Below the pieces are notes generated by a model. That model did not search any database and had not been told where the DNA came from. It worked only from the letters and a program-made list of their open reading frames with translations. Position numbers and translations under genes: made by a program. A stretch of DNA of 64,000 nucleotides from Scolecobasidium constrictum UM 578 (lineage: Eukaryota > Ascomycota > Dothideomycetes > Venturiales > Sympoventuriaceae): contig AZYM01000147.1 in the NCBI GenBank assembly GCA_000611715.1, positions 124,001 to 188,000 on the forward strand, read 5' to 3'. Shown piece after piece: positions 30,601 to 42,214 of the stretch (within the stretch, counting starts at the first letter, position 1; each line of letters begins with the position of its first letter).

Positions 30601-30849
30601 ATTCCATACTATGCTGACAACGGAGCATACGCCAGTGCGCCTCGAGGATGGACTGGCCAATCCCTGGATGCAGGCTTTGCGAAGATGCCAAGGGAGCAGC
30701 GTCTGCAACATCTCCAAGGTCGACACCCGGTCAATGACGCAGGAGGCAGTGTGCAGATGCCTGGCCACCCAGCGTTCAAGAACGGAGATCGAAAGAGTGG
30801 TGGTGGTATAAGTCACACTTATGGCAAGGACGGTGCTAATGATATTTGA
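27668..30849 (+). CDS. Large hypothetical protein with C-terminal coiled coil, 980 aa
   Basis: Four exons: 27668-29260, 29389-29567, 29621-30236 and 30295-30849 (introns 128, 53 and 58 bp; all donors GTAAG). All phases close, so the several shorter ORFs here form one 980-residue protein. The first ATG in frame is MLRAKSPFKKKSPKIEQGEE. The N-terminal 650 residues are polar, Ser/Thr/Pro-rich and basic, with short motifs such as SPGKKLFQKFFRQHTS and FYPFEHHHKHLRYMNN and SRRLSRRWSD, a candidate phosphosite. Residues about 730-860 form predicted amphipathic helices or coiled coil (HNETMELLTTSFADLLSKVN, SQVVDNSAKLDHTLSHLLDR, VVALEKNQKELMETIALKSS). The tail is Tyr/Asn/Ala-rich, then a HPAFKNGDRKSGGG segment. 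I recognise no named family. Confidence 0.72.
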
Positions 30850-31428
30850 CGACGGTGACATGAATATGGGGTTGAAGCTTCAAAGGCACGTTACATTAGA
30901 TCTCCCAGAGCACTAGCTTGTGGTGCCTCATGTGGGTACATGGCAATACTTGCTATCAAACGCATTTGGGATGGGTGTGTCAGCTCCGTGAAACTTGCAA
31001 ACCAGGGTAAACTTCGATACCTCGTTTTGCGGGTTCCAGGATGGATGACCGAGCATTAAGACAATTGATAAATGAAGATTCTCGAGACGTCATTCTCTCC
31101 TTATGGGGTATACCGATAAAGACCTTTTAACGACTGTGACGACGTCCTCAAATTCAGCTCGAACATCAACTACCATGATCTTCATCTGGCAAATTACAGG
31201 CTAGCTATACACGAAGAAGCCACGGTAAAACGATGTCCAGTCGAGTACCAGATCAAGCAACATCCATAGCTAAATGCTCACTCCGCGGTGAGTTTCGACA
31301 GTGAGCTGATGTTCATCTCGCGGGGGTCATCACCAACGCTCCTCGAAACCTTACACCCCCTCGCACTGGACACCAGAGGCCACCTCAGTTCCCTCGATTG
31401 AAGTAATCGGTGATCAAACTACCAAACA
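30850..31428. other. Intergenic
   Basis: 579 bp without coding support or recognisable motif. Confidence 0.5.
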
Positions 31429-32220
31429 ATGTGCCATCTCAGGCAAATAATGTACGCATGTGGGCACGCAGATATCATTGTCCTTTCGCGTTGCAGAAGG
31501 ACTATTACAAAGGTCTCAAGAGGCGCCAGGCTGTCGCCACCGGAGAAGTGGGTAAAGCTGAAGAAGAGCGGCAAGCTGAGGCTCAACTTCCGTGGATCGG
31601 AACATCCTCAAGCTCACATACCAGCATGCCGACCAGCCCCAGCCCTGACTTTGAGATTGGGCCAGAGGTGCGGAGTGTGCCACTTCTGTAGTGCCACAGC
31701 AGAATGGAACGAAAGAGTGGAAGCTTTCGAGCGCCGAGTCGCAGAAGTGAGAGGAATGTGGGGTGCGGATGAAGGTCAGCTAGCTTCCTTGGAACAGCAG
31801 CTCGAAGACTTGATCCAGCAGCGGACAATTGCGCAATGGGATCTTCGACGACAGTCACCAACAGAGTGGCACGAGACTCCTACTAAGAACATACTTCTGG
31901 GTTCCAAAATCAATGGTGGGAGCCCACTGCGACGCGAACTCCACCCCGAAGACCTCTTGGAGGACCAGATCTCACTTCCCTGTGTTGATGCACAAGGTAT
32001 ACCATTCTCCACGTTTTGGGACTTCTTCATTGATCGATACATGTGGATGGGACCGGACCTGAACTGGTCCGAGAGCGGGACTTTGTCGAATTCAGTGGGG
32101 AATCCGAGGCTGCATGACGAGTCTGTTTCCGAGACCAGCGGTTGGGAACGACTAGCACACCTCACGGTTTCTGGCAACATCATTGAGGACGGGAGAAGAG
32201 AAACGTTTCCTATCGAGTGA
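31429..32220 (+). CDS. Hypothetical Cys/His-rich N-terminus protein, 263 aa
   Basis: Single-exon frame from the ATG at 31429. The N-terminus MCHLRQIMYACGHADIIVLS has the Cys...Tyr-x-Cys-Gly-His spacing seen in many short uncharacterised ascomycete proteins. A later CGVCHFC cluster (about residue 80-86) could complete a zinc site. A helical, charged segment follows (ERRVAEVRGMWGADEGQLAS, LEQQLEDLIQQRTIAQWDLR). The C-terminal part is acidic without known motifs. A metal-binding or RING-like degenerate fold is possible but not shown. Confidence 0.6.
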   Translation: MCHLRQIMYACGHADIIVLSRCRRTITKVSRGARLSPPEKWVKLKKSGKLRLNFRGSEHPQAHIPACRPAPALTLRLGQRCGVCHFCSATAEWNERVEAFERRVAEVRGMWGADEGQLASLEQQLEDLIQQRTIAQWDLRRQSPTEWHETPTKNILLGSKINGGSPLRRELHPEDLLEDQISLPCVDAQGIPFSTFWDFFIDRYMWMGPDLNWSESGTLSNSVGNPRLHDESVSETSGWERLAHLTVSGNIIEDGRRETFPIE

Positions 32221-34453
32221 GACTGTGGTGAGGAAACTGACCCATGGAAAGCATCCAGTGGCTTTTGAGTACCTACCAGACATCAGCGGCGATTCACTTT
32301 TCGTGCGATCTTGGATCTTCGGTGTACTGATGAGTGTCAGATATGCTCATCAGATATGCTCATGAGCGCAGCTTGTCCCTAACTCCTTCCTGCGCAGCTC
32401 TGGGCCCTGTTATTTAGGAGTCGGATTCTAGTCGCTATGTGGCCGTGATTAGGCATGCCTTGATCGCAAGCAGAATGAACCAAGCCTTTTGAACTTTGGT
32501 GCAGTGAGGATCATGGTCCAGTCCAGTGTCGAGATCATGGATGTTGTTCTGTGGTCTCGGACGATAGTTGCCGAGAGTACCTAAGTGTTAGAGCCAAGTA
32601 CGTGGTAACGGTACGACTCTTCAACCTTCATATTCCTTCCGTCTGACGTTTGCACCTACGGAATGAAGGATTCCCACGTCTACATCCTCGATGCACCCTG
32701 GCGCGAGGCTAGACCCCCGTGACGACGCTGTCATCGTTGTTTTGATGGAGAGACTTCAGGCATCGATCGGGATATCGAGTACGACATTGCATGATGATGC
32801 TTTCAAAAATGCCCTTCCCTGGTCCGTGTAGGACAGCGATTGCCGAGTCACCTGTTACCACAAGCTGGCAGGACGATTACATCGTGCGCACAATAGCCTG
32901 TGAGAAAGCGAATAAACGTTGACCGGATCCACTGGTCATGTTATTTTCAAAGCATAAGGCTTCCAGTGAGAATGGGTGGCAGGGTGCTGTCTGTTCTGAC
33001 CACCAATGCCGACCATTCGCAAGTGCTCGGACCGTGCGCACCGTGTGCCATCCTTGGTGTTACCGTTGGCGCTCCACCAGTCCTTGCGCCGTGCAGACGA
33101 AGTTCACAAAAGGCGAATCGATGTCGCGCCCTGCAAGAGGTTGTTCAGTGATGTGTCCCGCCCAGCTCCAGCAAGGTACCGAAGGAGCGGACACGTCAAG
33201 GATGTCGTGAATGACTCGAGCAAGATCCAGGAAGCAAGCATTTTGCCGATCTGATGGCTTGGCGGCCTGTTAATTGGCTAGCTCCCATCGCAGATCGCTA
33301 TGCTCCCTGCAGACTAGCAGGCCTCAAAAATTGATACATCGAGCTATTGATCTCTTGGTTGAAGAAATTAGACAAGCATGCTGTCACTCACAGTCATGCC
33401 AGTGTGTCTTCAACGGGTCAAGCCTAGGTGGTGAGGTTGGTGGTGCATTCGCACGCTTTGGGATGGTCTGCGCTGTCAACCGGTCCCTGAAAGGTCACGG
33501 GCACGGAAGCTCCATCACCGGAAGTAGTGTAGGTGTCAAACTGATGCCAACGAACAATTCGACGTATGAGAATTAAGCAAACTTCCGATAGGCTAGGATG
33601 GGTACTAATAATTGCTGTCTTCGGTCGGGCTTTTTGGCCGTGTGCGTGGATGATTATGTGAGTGGACACCAGAGAAAGCCTCGTCACACCATTCTAATGC
33701 CATTGAACCATTGCGGATTGGCGCGGCCTTACTTCTTTCCAACGGTGTAATGGCGCTGCTGATGCGTACTCAGGGCATCATAGCCGTAGGTAGCAGTAGG
33801 ATCCGGCTCAAGTGTGCTTGACATCTCGCACTCCGTACGTAGACTTGCACTTGCTCGAGATCCTGCAGAGATGGTCGGAACTAAGGCAGGGGTCGTTCAT
33901 AGGGATCCAAAGAGCAGAGTCGCCCAGATCGAGCGCTTGCAGCATGCAGCCGTTAGGGTATGCTGCTTGATCTCAGGTAGAGTATGTTCAGCTCGAGTCT
34001 GTGTAGCGCCACCTCCTCTGCTCTTTAGCGAAGCCGATATCAAGATCCTTTTAGATCATAATTTTCCTGTCTCACCATCTCTCCGAAGCCACTTCGGCTC
34101 TTTTTGGCGTCCCACATGCATCGCCTGGTCTGAAGTCAAAGCTCATTGTTATGATGCCACACGCTCCATCCGCCTCACAAGACAACAAATATTTATCTTC
34201 AATCATCAGCGTGCAATGAAAATGTACCAGCATTGCAACCCGCGCGTCTTCAGCTGTGAAGGGGCATTTGAAATACTCCGTACCTGAAGAAGGCTAATGT
34301 GGCTGATCATCCCGTCCAGGGGTGCCAGCAAGCCATCGCTAGGGTGGAGCGGTGCATCCGCATCTTGAAGAATCGCGCTGTCCCATCTCCGATTCTGTCA
34401 ACACTCTTTTCCACCATTCGATCTCCTTCGAGGAGAAGCGGAGGACGACAGAA
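32221..34453. other. Long intergenic region (2.2 kb)
   Basis: The longest stretch without a supported gene. Plus-strand ORFs at 33274-33576 and 33814-34287 look random in composition. A 13-bp tandem duplication is noted separately. The 3' end is the promoter of the Ser-rich protein gene. Confidence 0.45.
32338..32363 (+). repeat. 13-bp tandem duplication
   Basis: CAGATATGCTCAT occurs twice head to tail about 120 bp downstream of the stop of the Cys/His-rich gene. It is noncoding and of unknown function. Confidence 0.7.
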
Positions 34454-37087
34454 ATGGGGCGCTCTTCGAAGCTCTTCAGCCTGTCCGGTCGCAAGGCCTC
34501 TCCGGGCCTGCAAGCAAGCGCAAACAATTCACGGGAGAATCAAGCGCATCTGAGCAAAGCCGAGCGCTTGCTGGGCACGACCGGCCTTCAAGAACCATCG
34601 CGACATCAGATTCCGCGACGGCCATCATATATCAGTCTTGTTCCATCCATCTCCGAGGCCGGTGAAGAGCACGATGACTTTTCGAGTCCCGACCATTATG
34701 GCCAAGATCCACTGCCACTAAGGCTGGCTGATCTGCAACACAATCGCGTGGAAGATCACGCACCCTACCGAGCCTCATCAAATGCTTCATACTCCCACTC
34801 CTGTACCAGTCAGCATAGCCGGCGAATGGGAGGATCCTGGTCATCAACGACTCTTCGAACGCGGTACGATCCATTGAGCATGTCCTCGAATCGATCAGAT
34901 CACTATGATCAATCAGCCGAGCGCGTCGCAATTCCGAAGAGAGGTGCACCTCAGGTGGTTGAACCGGACTACAGGCGTCCCAGTACTGCGAGCGTGGACT
35001 CTTCTGATCTCGCCAAAGTGGACAGTCATGATCGGGCTACCGCATTACCTGACATATCTCGCCTGCATCCGAGGATGGTCTACCATCAGCACGGAGTGCA
35101 TATCAACAGCAATCCCACAGGGGCATCGAGCAATGTCTCAGCCTCTCCGCGGTTTCCTGGCGCTGCTCCCCCGTCTCGTCCCTACACAAGCGCCGGCTCA
35201 TTGAAGAGGGCCTCCGGAGGTGCTTCGAAAACATTGAGGGGACACCTTTCAGTGGAGTCTTTCTCCAACTCGATCAAGCTGTTCTCTCGGCGATCGCGTA
35301 CCCCTTCAGTCGCATCTGTGCATGCGCAGCCAGCGCCACAGTCGAGAACGCCATCCAGAAATTGGTGGGACGGGTTTCCAGTGGAAGAAAGCAACAGCGA
35401 TTCAGATGGTGAACATGATCCAAATCTAGTCACACCAACAGAAGCCAGATTTCCGCCGACTTCTAACCAGGCCTCGAATTTTGGACCATCAGATCCTGGC
35501 CACCATGGTCATAGTGGTCCCGGAAACAGCCCTGTGCCGCCCAGGGTAGCTTCAACCCAAGAGATCATCTCTGCAAGATCATCGGTGACGGTGCGAACTT
35601 CACAACACCCACTAAACAGAGGCAGTCGGCCCAGTAGCCGAATAACTCTGAACGACCTTCACGAGACAAGCGTGCTCTCTACTTCCTCGTCCGATTCGGA
35701 GCCTGACTCGGATGTCGATGAAGTAGAAGAACATCGGCGCGACATACGTGATAGCATTGCCCTCTCTGAGATTGATGTCCATCACGTGGGCCAGGCACAA
35801 GCTCTACCAATGAAGGCTATGCGTAGAGTTCCCCATAGCGTTGGCTCGGATCGGCGTCCTTCGCTCGCAAGCATCTCGTCGGTGCCAACAACGGCCGACT
35901 CAAGTAGCATCAAATCTGGAGGCCATGGACCAGCATACCTTTCTGTTCCCAACCGCAGCAATCGAAGTCGCAAGAGTGGCCACACTCGTCAACCGAGCTC
36001 GATTCCAGAAGATAGCGACCATTCGTCACAAGTTGCCAGTCCGACGTCTCCTCCTTCAAGCATGCGCAGTTTTGGTGCGACGCCTCTTGATAACCGTAGG
36101 CTGATGGCCGTCACCGAAGAAGAAGAGGCCCTGCTCGAGATGATGAGACGCAAACGTGCCGATAAAGCCGCTCAGAGGGACAGCGGCATGGCTTCCGTCA
36201 TCTCGACAACGACTCAATCGACCAGGCCATTCAGCAACCTCAGTGGTAGTTCGTCAATTCTGGACAGCTTTCCCATATCACGCTCGCAAAGATCATCCCT
36301 TCTTGCTTCACGCGCAGCACAATCGCCTCAGAGTGCACAGGATAGCCCAAGTGTCCCAAGAGACACCGAGAGAGGAAGAAACAGGCAGTCGGTTGCCACC
36401 ATGGCGACGGACAACACGTACTACTCGATCGATTCGCGCCTTGAGTCTCCAACCAGGCTGAAGTATGCCTTCACACCTCACCTCTCATTGGCATCTCTCG
36501 ATGTCAGTCTGACTGGGCTGCAGTCTCCGCATCAAGATGACATTCTACCCTCGCCTGGACCCTTGGATAGTCCAGCGACTCCATTGACAAGGCGAGGAAG
36601 CACTGAGGTTCTAATATGCGACACTGGAAGCAAGCATGACAGTATCGTAACTCACACGTATGGAGAAAAAGCACACTCCGGCGAGGAAGTGCTGCGGGAG
36701 AAATTGGAGGAAAGGCAGCGGAGGAAGACAACAAGCAACGCAACACCGCGCATGATGCCTCGATCTGAAGATCTAGAGTTGCGATATAAGGCGTGCGAGC
36801 CTGCTTCGTATGTTACACGCAGCAATGAAGATGGTTCTCCGAGTGGCTCTCCAAACCTGGGCGCGGAGGAGAGCGGTTCTAGTGGGTCTTCAAATCGAGC
36901 TTCGACGATATCGAAGAACACGAGCGACTGCGGATCTGCCTGCGGTCATTCGGCCTGCTCCGGCAATAGACTCAGCACTACTGGGTATGGCTTAGCGAGC
37001 GGGACACGGTGCAGTGTCAGCGAGGATGTTCTCGCAGCATGGGGAAGTCTTGGTGGTTGGCGAGATGCCCCTGGGATTATGGGATAA
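34454..37087 (+). CDS. Ser-rich hypothetical protein, 877 aa
   Basis: Single long exon. I chose the ATG at 34454 (MGRSSKLFSLSGRK); the frame is open about 100 bp further upstream without an ATG that fits better. The protein is low-complexity, rich in Ser, Arg and Pro, with many SP/RxxS sites and no predicted membrane segment. A conserved-looking motif at about residues 550-575 (MAVTEEEEALLEMMRRKRAD) is found in many uncharacterised fungal proteins. The region after it contains repeated SPxxP-like sites. It is likely a phosphoprotein scaffold; the function is not inferable. Confidence 0.7.
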   Translation: MGRSSKLFSLSGRKASPGLQASANNSRENQAHLSKAERLLGTTGLQEPSRHQIPRRPSYISLVPSISEAGEEHDDFSSPDHYGQDPLPLRLADLQHNRVEDHAPYRASSNASYSHSCTSQHSRRMGGSWSSTTLRTRYDPLSMSSNRSDHYDQSAERVAIPKRGAPQVVEPDYRRPSTASVDSSDLAKVDSHDRATALPDISRLHPRMVYHQHGVHINSNPTGASSNVSASPRFPGAAPPSRPYTSAGSLKRASGGASKTLRGHLSVESFSNSIKLFSRRSRTPSVASVHAQPAPQSRTPSRNWWDGFPVEESNSDSDGEHDPNLVTPTEARFPPTSNQASNFGPSDPGHHGHSGPGNSPVPPRVASTQEIISARSSVTVRTSQHPLNRGSRPSSRITLNDLHETSVLSTSSSDSEPDSDVDEVEEHRRDIRDSIALSEIDVHHVGQAQALPMKAMRRVPHSVGSDRRPSLASISSVPTTADSSSIKSGGHGPAYLSVPNRSNRSRKSGHTRQPSSIPEDSDHSSQVASPTSPPSSMRSFGATPLDNRRLMAVTEEEEALLEMMRRKRADKAAQRDSGMASVISTTTQSTRPFSNLSGSSSILDSFPISRSQRSSLLASRAAQSPQSAQDSPSVPRDTERGRNRQSVATMATDNTYYSIDSRLESPTRLKYAFTPHLSLASLDVSLTGLQSPHQDDILPSPGPLDSPATPLTRRGSTEVLICDTGSKHDSIVTHTYGEKAHSGEEVLREKLEERQRRKTTSNATPRMMPRSEDLELRYKACEPASYVTRSNEDGSPSGSPNLGAEESGSSGSSNRASTISKNTSDCGSACGHSACSGNRLSTTGYGLASGTRCSVSEDVLAAWGSLGGWRDAPGIMG

Positions 37088-37688
37088 TGCGTCGCTGGCG
37101 ACTTGACGGTCTCATATTGCATTCTTGGATCTGCGACACTACAAATGTCAACACCTAGTCTCCTATTGTCACTTGGTCATGTTCTTGGAAGAATTCGCGG
37201 GCAAGTAAGATGCCATGATTGATACCACATTTCACTGTCGTTGTTTCTAGTCACGTAGTACACGAGTTTATGGCACTGTGTTGCCTGTATTGTATAAACA
37301 AATCATGAGATGCTCGGTTGCTCGCAGGCTCTGTTTCGTCTTCGAGTTATTTGGTTATCATTCATAGGTGCTGCTCAATACACCAGTGTGTCAGATGAGG
37401 GCCTGAATGTTTCTCGCGCGTCCTAAAGCCGCAGCATGGGTGTACCTCCATTGAGTATTCCCAGCCACGACATATGCGTTCAATACGCCACAGCTCGTTG
37501 TAGAATCATGTCTTTCTTTCTTCAAGACCCAGTGTGCGTCATCTCCCAATCATCTTATCGGGTGTAGTAACCAAAAATCAGTACGCCTGTCCAGCGCCTT
37601 TGAAATGCTTGCGCCATAACTTTTGCATCGCTAATAAACCTTCTTTCACCAGAAGTAGATGAAACCGCAGATGACAAATGAAAGGAGC
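37088..37688. other. Convergent 3' spacer
   Basis: 601 bp between the converging Ser-rich protein gene and the Ecl1-like gene; no gene or motif recognised. Confidence 0.5.
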
Positions 37689-38704
37689 TCAGAATCGTTC
37701 AGACGGATGAGGAGGAGCTTGCATCTCAGTGAACCGGAAGAGCTTCTTCAAGCTTCCTTGCTCAGGGCCCGAGGTACTTAGAGGTATCGAGCTCCTTCCG
37801 TACGCAACATTACTATCAGCTACCGCGTCGCCTGATGAAGCTCCGCTGTGCAAGGCTGCCACATTCCTGCGCGTTTTGAGACTGGACGGTGCAGTCGTCG
37901 GAAACATTTGAGTCATCATGGGAAACGGATTGACGAGGTCTATTGACTTGGAGTGCTTGAAGGATGTGCTGTACCTTGGATTGGTTCGTGGAGGCAGTGC
38001 AGGCGTATATGGTAGCGACATGCCAGCTGTTGTTGAGCCAGGAGATTGTGACAGCGAAGGCACATTACTCGACATTGAGTATCCCGTCGAGGAACGTTTG
38101 TACGGCGGTCTTGGTGTCCTGCTCTGCGACTCAACGAGCTTCGAATCCACGAATTGTCGAAGGTAACGCTCGTATTCCGATGATCTTCTCGATGTTGCAT
38201 GCCTGTCATCATCGTCCGAGCATACTGTCTCGTCCTCGCTGAAGGACGAGTAGGAGTAGCGATTTCTCGGGATGTGCACAGCTGTAGGCGAACGTTGCGG
38301 AATGATGTCTTGAAACTTGTCGTATGAATTGGACGTCTGCAGCGGCGTCATAGGAGGTGACTGGGCGAGGAAGTCGTCATATGCTGGCATGCGAGTGCGA
38401 TCTTTCCTGCGGCAGCTGCAACAAGTCGTCAGTTGCTTGGATCGTCAAAACATTGCAGTCTAGCAGACCTTTCTGAGCAGTACAGAATTGAATTGCTCGG
38501 TGTGACAATCTGCTTTTCGCACGTCGCGCAGTATTGCAGGAAACTCGCAGCCATGATGTCTTCCTCGACGTCTTCTCGATCGTCCCGGATCTGGACGCTC
38601 TTGGCCTTTGGAACAGCGTGACCTGAGTGTCTTTTCACAAGCCCAGGTTTCTGAGCCTTCACATTCTTACTCCTCCCAGCCTGGGGTCGGTGATGTGTTG
38701 CCAT
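37689..38704 (-). CDS. Ecl1-family zinc-binding protein (life-span regulatory factor type)
   Basis: Exons 38704-38469 and 38415-37689 (53-bp intron, GTCTGC donor, TTGCAG acceptor) encode 320 residues. The splice creates the family core FLQYCATCEKQI followed by ILYCSESCRRKD, a CxxC plus CxxxC zinc-binding pattern at about residues 58-82, as in fungal ECL1/2/3 proteins, which affect chronological lifespan and stress responses in fission yeast. The N-terminus before it is basic. The long C-terminal part is Ser/Pro-rich and disordered, with SPPMTPLQTSNS, a FSEDETVCSDDDDR cluster and a final RFTEMQAPPHPSERF. The annotation rests on the short core motif. Confidence 0.8.
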
Positions 38705-40627
38705 GGCTGAGGTATCAATGTCGCTGGCAGCAGCGATATCGTATCAGGATCTGGCGCAATATCTCGCGATAAGGCCTGTGATGTCGCACGTCGCGATGTC
38801 GGACCGAGGGCCGGTTCGAACGAATGTTGTTGCACAATCGAATAGCGGTGACAGTAACGACAGGTCTGGCTGGAGTGCCGACTTGCTTCAAGTACGACTG
38901 GAGGATGTATGGCTACCAGCGGCCTCTTTGTGCGGGAAGTTCAGGCGACACAAGCTTCGCAGTCTGGTCTTCCTTATCTCGCAGACTAGATAAACGGATA
39001 ACAGCGATAGTCGACCTCTAGCGCGGAAATTAGCCAGGAACCAGGTATGGCCGGAGCGAATGCCACAAGAAGAGCGAGCGTGAAATCTGTCGAACGAGCT
39101 GATGCTTTGGCGAAGTATGAAACAGTGTCACTTGAGCAGACGACGACTTGCCTGATGCCTTTCTTTATCGATCAGATCGAAGCCGACCCCCGCGTTCGCG
39201 CAAGCGTTCCGTTGTGGTCCTTGTCGGGGGAAAGAGGTTGAGATCGGCCAATGATCAGCGAGCAAAGTATGGGGATGCTTTCACAGCTTCGATGAAAGAG
39301 CGTCTGAAAATATTGACCAAAGATCAAACAATGGACCTGCGACGCGTCAAGTCGCCGCATATATCTATTTTGCCGGGCCATCGAGGTCTTTTTCGATGTA
39401 CCCACATGTTCCATTCCCACCCTGACTGGGAACGCGTCGCAAGAATCAGACCTGGCCAAAGCCAGCTCCTGTGCACCACAGGGCACATCAGATGCGAGCA
39501 TGTTCTTACGCCATCTCACGGATATCATTCCCTTGCTCATCAGTCTGACGAATCATTCGCAATATCTGAACGGCAAGCCGACTCCGCTTGTCAATAATCA
39601 ATCCTCTACAATGACTCTGCCCTTGCAAATGCTCAGAGTGTGCCTTTGCGACGAGAAAATTGTTCGCATCAGCTCCACCATTCTGCTATCGACGCGCTGC
39701 TTCTGACGAATCACTGGGGCACGACTTTCCAGCCTTGTGGATTCGAGAAGGTTTTGGCGCTTGCTTGCAGTAGTGCCCGATAACACGTCTTCTGGACCAA
39801 TTTTCAGGCGCATAGCATAAAAGCTATCAAAGTACCGTAATAACAAGTGATGATACAAATTTCATCTGTCTCTGCGCCAGACGGATCACTCTGGCGTGTC
39901 CCTCACGGTCGTTCGAACCGCCAGGAGTCCATCGGGTTGCGCGTTGTCTAGCCGACACCGGCTCTCACCTCAACAGCTCAAAACCTCTACCATAATTTCT
40001 CAGGTGATAGGAGCAGTACCCAGGGACGCAGCTGAATACATGGATCAAGGAGAGAACTGCTCGATGCAGCGCCTCAATTGGCTCCCGTGTCGGTCGCTCA
40101 AACAGTCATAGTCGCGGACCGATGTCGATAAAAAAATTCTCCGATGTCGATTGAGCTGCCTATTTGGCCGGATATGCTGCTGCAAGAGGGATTGCAACCC
40201 AGGGTCGATATTTCACATGGTCGAATTCACTATCTACATCCGTATGTAGCCGCTTGGTAACTGAGAACACGGATAGGCGGTGTATACTTGCTTGCAATCA
40301 AGGACGAAATCGAATACAGAAACTGCATTGGCATCATGTAGCCTAAAATGACGGCATTGCTGTTGCTGCTGTGCGAGGAACAACCACTTCCCTAGAACGG
40401 GAATGCACCGATCGATCAATAGCAAGTAATATGATCTTCGAGCACCTGAATTGCTGACGAGTGGGGGTGAAAGCAAAGTGGAGCCAATATCGAGTGGATA
40501 GTTGCGACTATGACCAAATACGAAGCCTTGAGCTGATGGAACCACATCTCACGAGATCAGCCGCGAGACTTCGGGACAAAATGCTTCGCCGAGCCAACAA
40601 ACTGATTTTTACCACGCTTAAAGCATG
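38705..40627. other. Intergenic (1.9 kb), no confident gene
   Basis: Overlapping ORFs around 39148-39597 on both strands have no family resemblance. It is the promoter side of the Ecl1-like gene and the 3' flank of EFM3. Confidence 0.45.
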
Positions 40628-41924
40628 TCATATTGCAAATGGATCCTCCGCTGGTTGCGTGGCTTCGATCTTTATGATTCGTATAGGAGTTGATGCCGAG
40701 TAGAATGGCCCTTCTTGAAGCTCTGAGGGTTTCACTGGGTAGTCTATGTCCGTAAGAGAGAACCCACTGTCCTCTGCGTATCGAATCACGATTAGCCTCC
40801 GTCGTGAGCAAAGTGACCTCAAACATGTGACCTACCGCATCCCTTGACGAAGGTGGAGAAGGTTTTGGCATTTCGAATTGTTGCGGCAACGATAATCTCT
40901 ACTTCTTCATTGAGAGCTGCAACGTCGCGGAGCGTCGCTATCAACGACGGCATTATGCGCGTGTCGAATGTCTGCCGTGCAAGTCAGCAAGCTCCTGGGC
41001 GAAAGGTTCCGGGTGTGGATGGGAACCACTGGGTCATCGCTCACAACATCAGCTCCAAGAACAACATTGTAGAAGGGAGGCTGTCCAGCCTCATTTTCAT
41101 CCATGTTCTGGCCCCATTTGAGGGATTTTGCATAGATTGCATTCATGCCCTCCAGCCCATTAAGAAAGAGGTTACCTCGAATGTCTTCAACAACGCCATC
41201 GTCCCCGTCAGTCGCCGTAACGTGATCAGCCCCAAGCCATCTGGCACACAGCACCGAAACGAGACCAGTGCCTGCTCCCAGCTCGAGCACTTTCTTGCCC
41301 CTGATCATTGACTCACCATGCTGCCAAAGGTACTGAGACAAGTGGAGGGCAGCTTCCCATGTCCGGCGTCCGGTAGTACCAGCCGATGCTATCACTGCTC
41401 GAGACTCTAGGATTGTGATCTCTGGAGTTCCTTCGGCTTGAGAGGGGTATATGTAGGTAACGTAAGAAGGCAGCTGAGCTGCGACTGCCTCAGATGGCTG
41501 CTGCTCTGTCATGAGAGAGGCCAAGGTGGAGGACAAGTCGTCTGAAATCTCCTGAAAGGCGAAAGGCGAATGTTAACTTGAGAACATGAGAAAATGAAGA
41601 CTATGGCAAGATATTGTAAATTTAGGTTACTATGCATGAAGTCCAGGAGCGGGAAGGGCAGCGAGCGGGCGTGCATACATCTTCCTCTGGATCCTCAATA
41701 GAGTCTTCGATGGACTTCAATAGAGTTTTAAGCACCCGCAGCTGGTAGCGCTTCGGTGGTAGATACTTGGTGGCCTCTGAGCTGAAGAGGTTTGCATAGA
41801 GCCATGCCTGCGCGTTCGCGGATCTCAAGATTGTCCTGCTGGGCCAAGCCAATTCGTGCAGATCTAGAAGCTGAAAGTACTGTCGGCGAAAGCGCTCGAG
41901 GTTTCGTGCATCTGCTGCTTCCAT
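40628..41924 (-). CDS. EFM3: Protein-lysine N-methyltransferase Efm3-like (eEF2-Lys MTase, FAM86 family)
   Basis: Four exons: 41924-41679, 41551-41045, 40971-40836 and 40773-40628, 344 residues; introns 127, 73 and 62 bp. It is a class I SAM-dependent methyltransferase: motif I VLELGAGTGLVSVLC, post-I acidic residue in ATDGDDGVV, and GADVTFDTRIMPSLIATLRD, which appears only after the second and third exons are joined. The preceding ITILESRAVIASAGTTGRRT and LHLSQYL match the FAM86/EFM3 family; the N-terminal FRRQYFQLLDLHELAWPSRT segment is the FAM86 N-terminal domain. The C-terminus QEGPFYSASTPIRIIKIEA is also typical. The expected reaction is methylation of a lysine on elongation factor 2 in the cytosol. 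It is divergent from mL46 with 290 bp between starts. Confidence 0.9.
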
Positions 41925-42214
41925 GCTGGGAGTCTGACAACGGAGTGGAAGTGATGGCGGATGCGGAGGAGATAGAATGGCTATGGCGCTAAGCCGTTTG
42001 GAGAATTTCTCGACCGGAGAGCACATTCGGGGATCTAACATGCGACACTTCTGCATCACATCCACCGCTCGCAATGAAGGGCTCGCGGCATCGCCTGAGC
42101 TCATTGCTCAATGCCAACGGTTGGTCTTTGGCGCATCAGACCGGACAAGAGTACTAATTTGCCCCAGGCGCAACATCGGCAGGCCGTGTATGTCCATCAT
42201 GCCGCGGCCATGTA

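Noticed and set aside
39148..39597. 149-codon plus-strand ORF between the Ecl1-like gene and EFM3
   Set aside because: Random composition, overlapping minus ORF of similar length, no family resemblance or splice extension.
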